A stretch of DNA of 26,122 bases from CAKSQF01 sp051868045 (lineage in GTDB: Bacteria > Bacillota > Clostridia > Oscillospirales > CAG-272), in assembly GCA_051868045.1 (NCBI GenBank), contig JBJDZN010000050.1, positions 1-26,122 on the forward strand. Direction: 5' to 3'. The translations under genes and the position numbers were made by a program. This document shows, in pieces, positions 25,443-26,122 of the stretch. The first letter of the stretch is position 1. Every line of letters begins with the position of its first letter. A model generated the notes under the pieces. It was not told the DNA's origin. It saw nothing but the letters and a program-made list of their open reading frames with translations, and ran no database searches.

Positions 25443-26122
25443 TCAGTTCTTTTTTTCGGCAAACCGCTTTGCTGCCGTCAGGGTGTTTCTGAGCAGCATG
25501 GTAATGGTCATGGGACCCACTCCTCCGGGAACAGGGGTGATGGCAGAGGCAACCGGTTCCACCGAGGCAAAATCCACGTCTCCGCACAGCTTGCCGTTTT
25601 CGTCCCGATCCATGCCTACATCAATGACAACTGCGCCGGGCTTTACCATGTCGCCGGTGACAAATTTTGCCCTGCCGATGGCAACCACCAGAATGTCGGC
25701 GTCTTTGGTGTAGTCGGATAGATTGACGGTTTTACTGTGGCAGACGGTGACGGTGGCATCGGCATGAAGCAGGAGCATCGCCATAGGCTTGCCAACGATA
25801 TTGGACCGTCCCAGAATGACGGCATGTTTTCCCTTCAGATCAACTCCCGTCTCCCGGAGCAGAACCATAATGCCCGCCGGGGTGCAGGGGAGAAAATCAT
25901 AATTGCCCTGCATGATCTTACCCGTGTTAATGGTATGGAAGGCATCCACGTCCTTGTCAGGACGGATGCGGGAGATGACCTCCTCCTCGGACAGTCCCTT
26001 GGGAAGGGGAAGCTGACAGAGAATGCCGTGAACGGTGGGATCATCGTTGAGCCGGTCGATCAGGGCATTGAGCTCCGATTGGGTGGTGGACTCGGGCAGA
26101 AAGTAGGTATGTGACCCGAACC
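25443..26122 (-). CDS. folD: Bifunctional methylenetetrahydrofolate dehydrogenase/cyclohydrolase (FolD), 5' end outside window
   Basis: FolD converts 5,10-methylenetetrahydrofolate to 10-formyltetrahydrofolate through an NADP-dependent dehydrogenase and a cyclohydrolase step. 226 residues are visible, beginning FGSHTYFLPESTTQSELN and lacking the N-terminal part with the catalytic lysine. Recognised landmarks are HGILCQLPLP, PDKDVDAFHTIN (family norm DVDGF, here Gly to Ala), CTPAGIM, the Rossmann GRSNIVGKPMAMLL and PGGVGPMTITML near the C-terminus. The frame stays open across the window edge at 26122 without a start codon that fits the family, so the gene continues outside. No terminator is seen after it; its 3' end is about 110 bases from the rplU promoter on the same strand. 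Confidence 0.95.
   Translation of the reverse strand, partial: FGSHTYFLPESTTQSELNALIDRLNDDPTVHGILCQLPLPKGLSEEEVISRIRPDKDVDAFHTINTGKIMQGNYDFLPCTPAGIMVLLRETGVDLKGKHAVILGRSNIVGKPMAMLLLHADATVTVCHSKTVNLSDYTKDADILVVAIGRAKFVTGDMVKPGAVVIDVGMDRDENGKLCGDVDFASVEPVASAITPVPGGVGPMTITMLLRNTLTAAKRFAEKKN

Overview
The window looks like chromosomal DNA of a Gram-positive, Clostridia-type bacterium, probably Oscillospirales/Ruminococcaceae-like. The clues are: an HrcA/CIRCE-controlled hrcA-grpE-dnaK-dnaJ-prmA heat-shock operon; a DnaK without the N-terminal insert of Gram-negative DnaK; AddAB instead of RecBCD; a class B sortase; an rplU-prp-rpmA operon with a Prp-cleaved L27 extension; and a LexA box of the Bacillus/Clostridia type. 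Most of the window is housekeeping sequence. No CRISPR array, tRNA, rRNA, complete insertion sequence or defence island is visible.

Layout. Positions 1-323 hold a small palindrome-bounded element enclosing a frameshifted DUF559 endonuclease remnant. An AT-rich spacer follows, then a consensus promoter whose spacer contains a near-perfect LexA box, driving uvrA (706-3564). Next come a class B sortase (3792-4799) and a family 2 glycosyltransferase (4923-5654) closed by an intrinsic terminator. The heat-shock operon with its CIRCE operator runs from about 5795 to 11957. A small Thr/Ser-rich lipoprotein (12082-12477) has its own promoter and terminator. A divergent type II topoisomerase B subunit (12625-14631) is followed without a terminator by addB and addA (14696-21556). 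A second lipoprotein with two discoidin-like repeats (21621-22880) and asnA (23080-24087) follow. A two-way terminator separates these from the minus-strand operon rplU-prp-rpmA (25194-24202) with its leader and promoter. The window ends inside folD (minus strand, 5' end missing).

How the genes fit together. uvrA and addAB supply excision and double-strand-break repair, and the topoisomerase subunit is probably co-transcribed with addBA. HrcA represses its own chaperone operon. Prp sits between the genes for L21 and L27 and is expected to trim L27. Six of the eight promoters found have a TGn extended -10 element.

The most unusual items are the DUF559 remnant in the palindromic element, the solitary topoisomerase B subunit linked to addBA, and the duplicated discoidin-like lipoprotein. 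I found no clear new multi-gene system. All calls come from reading the sequence without database searches.
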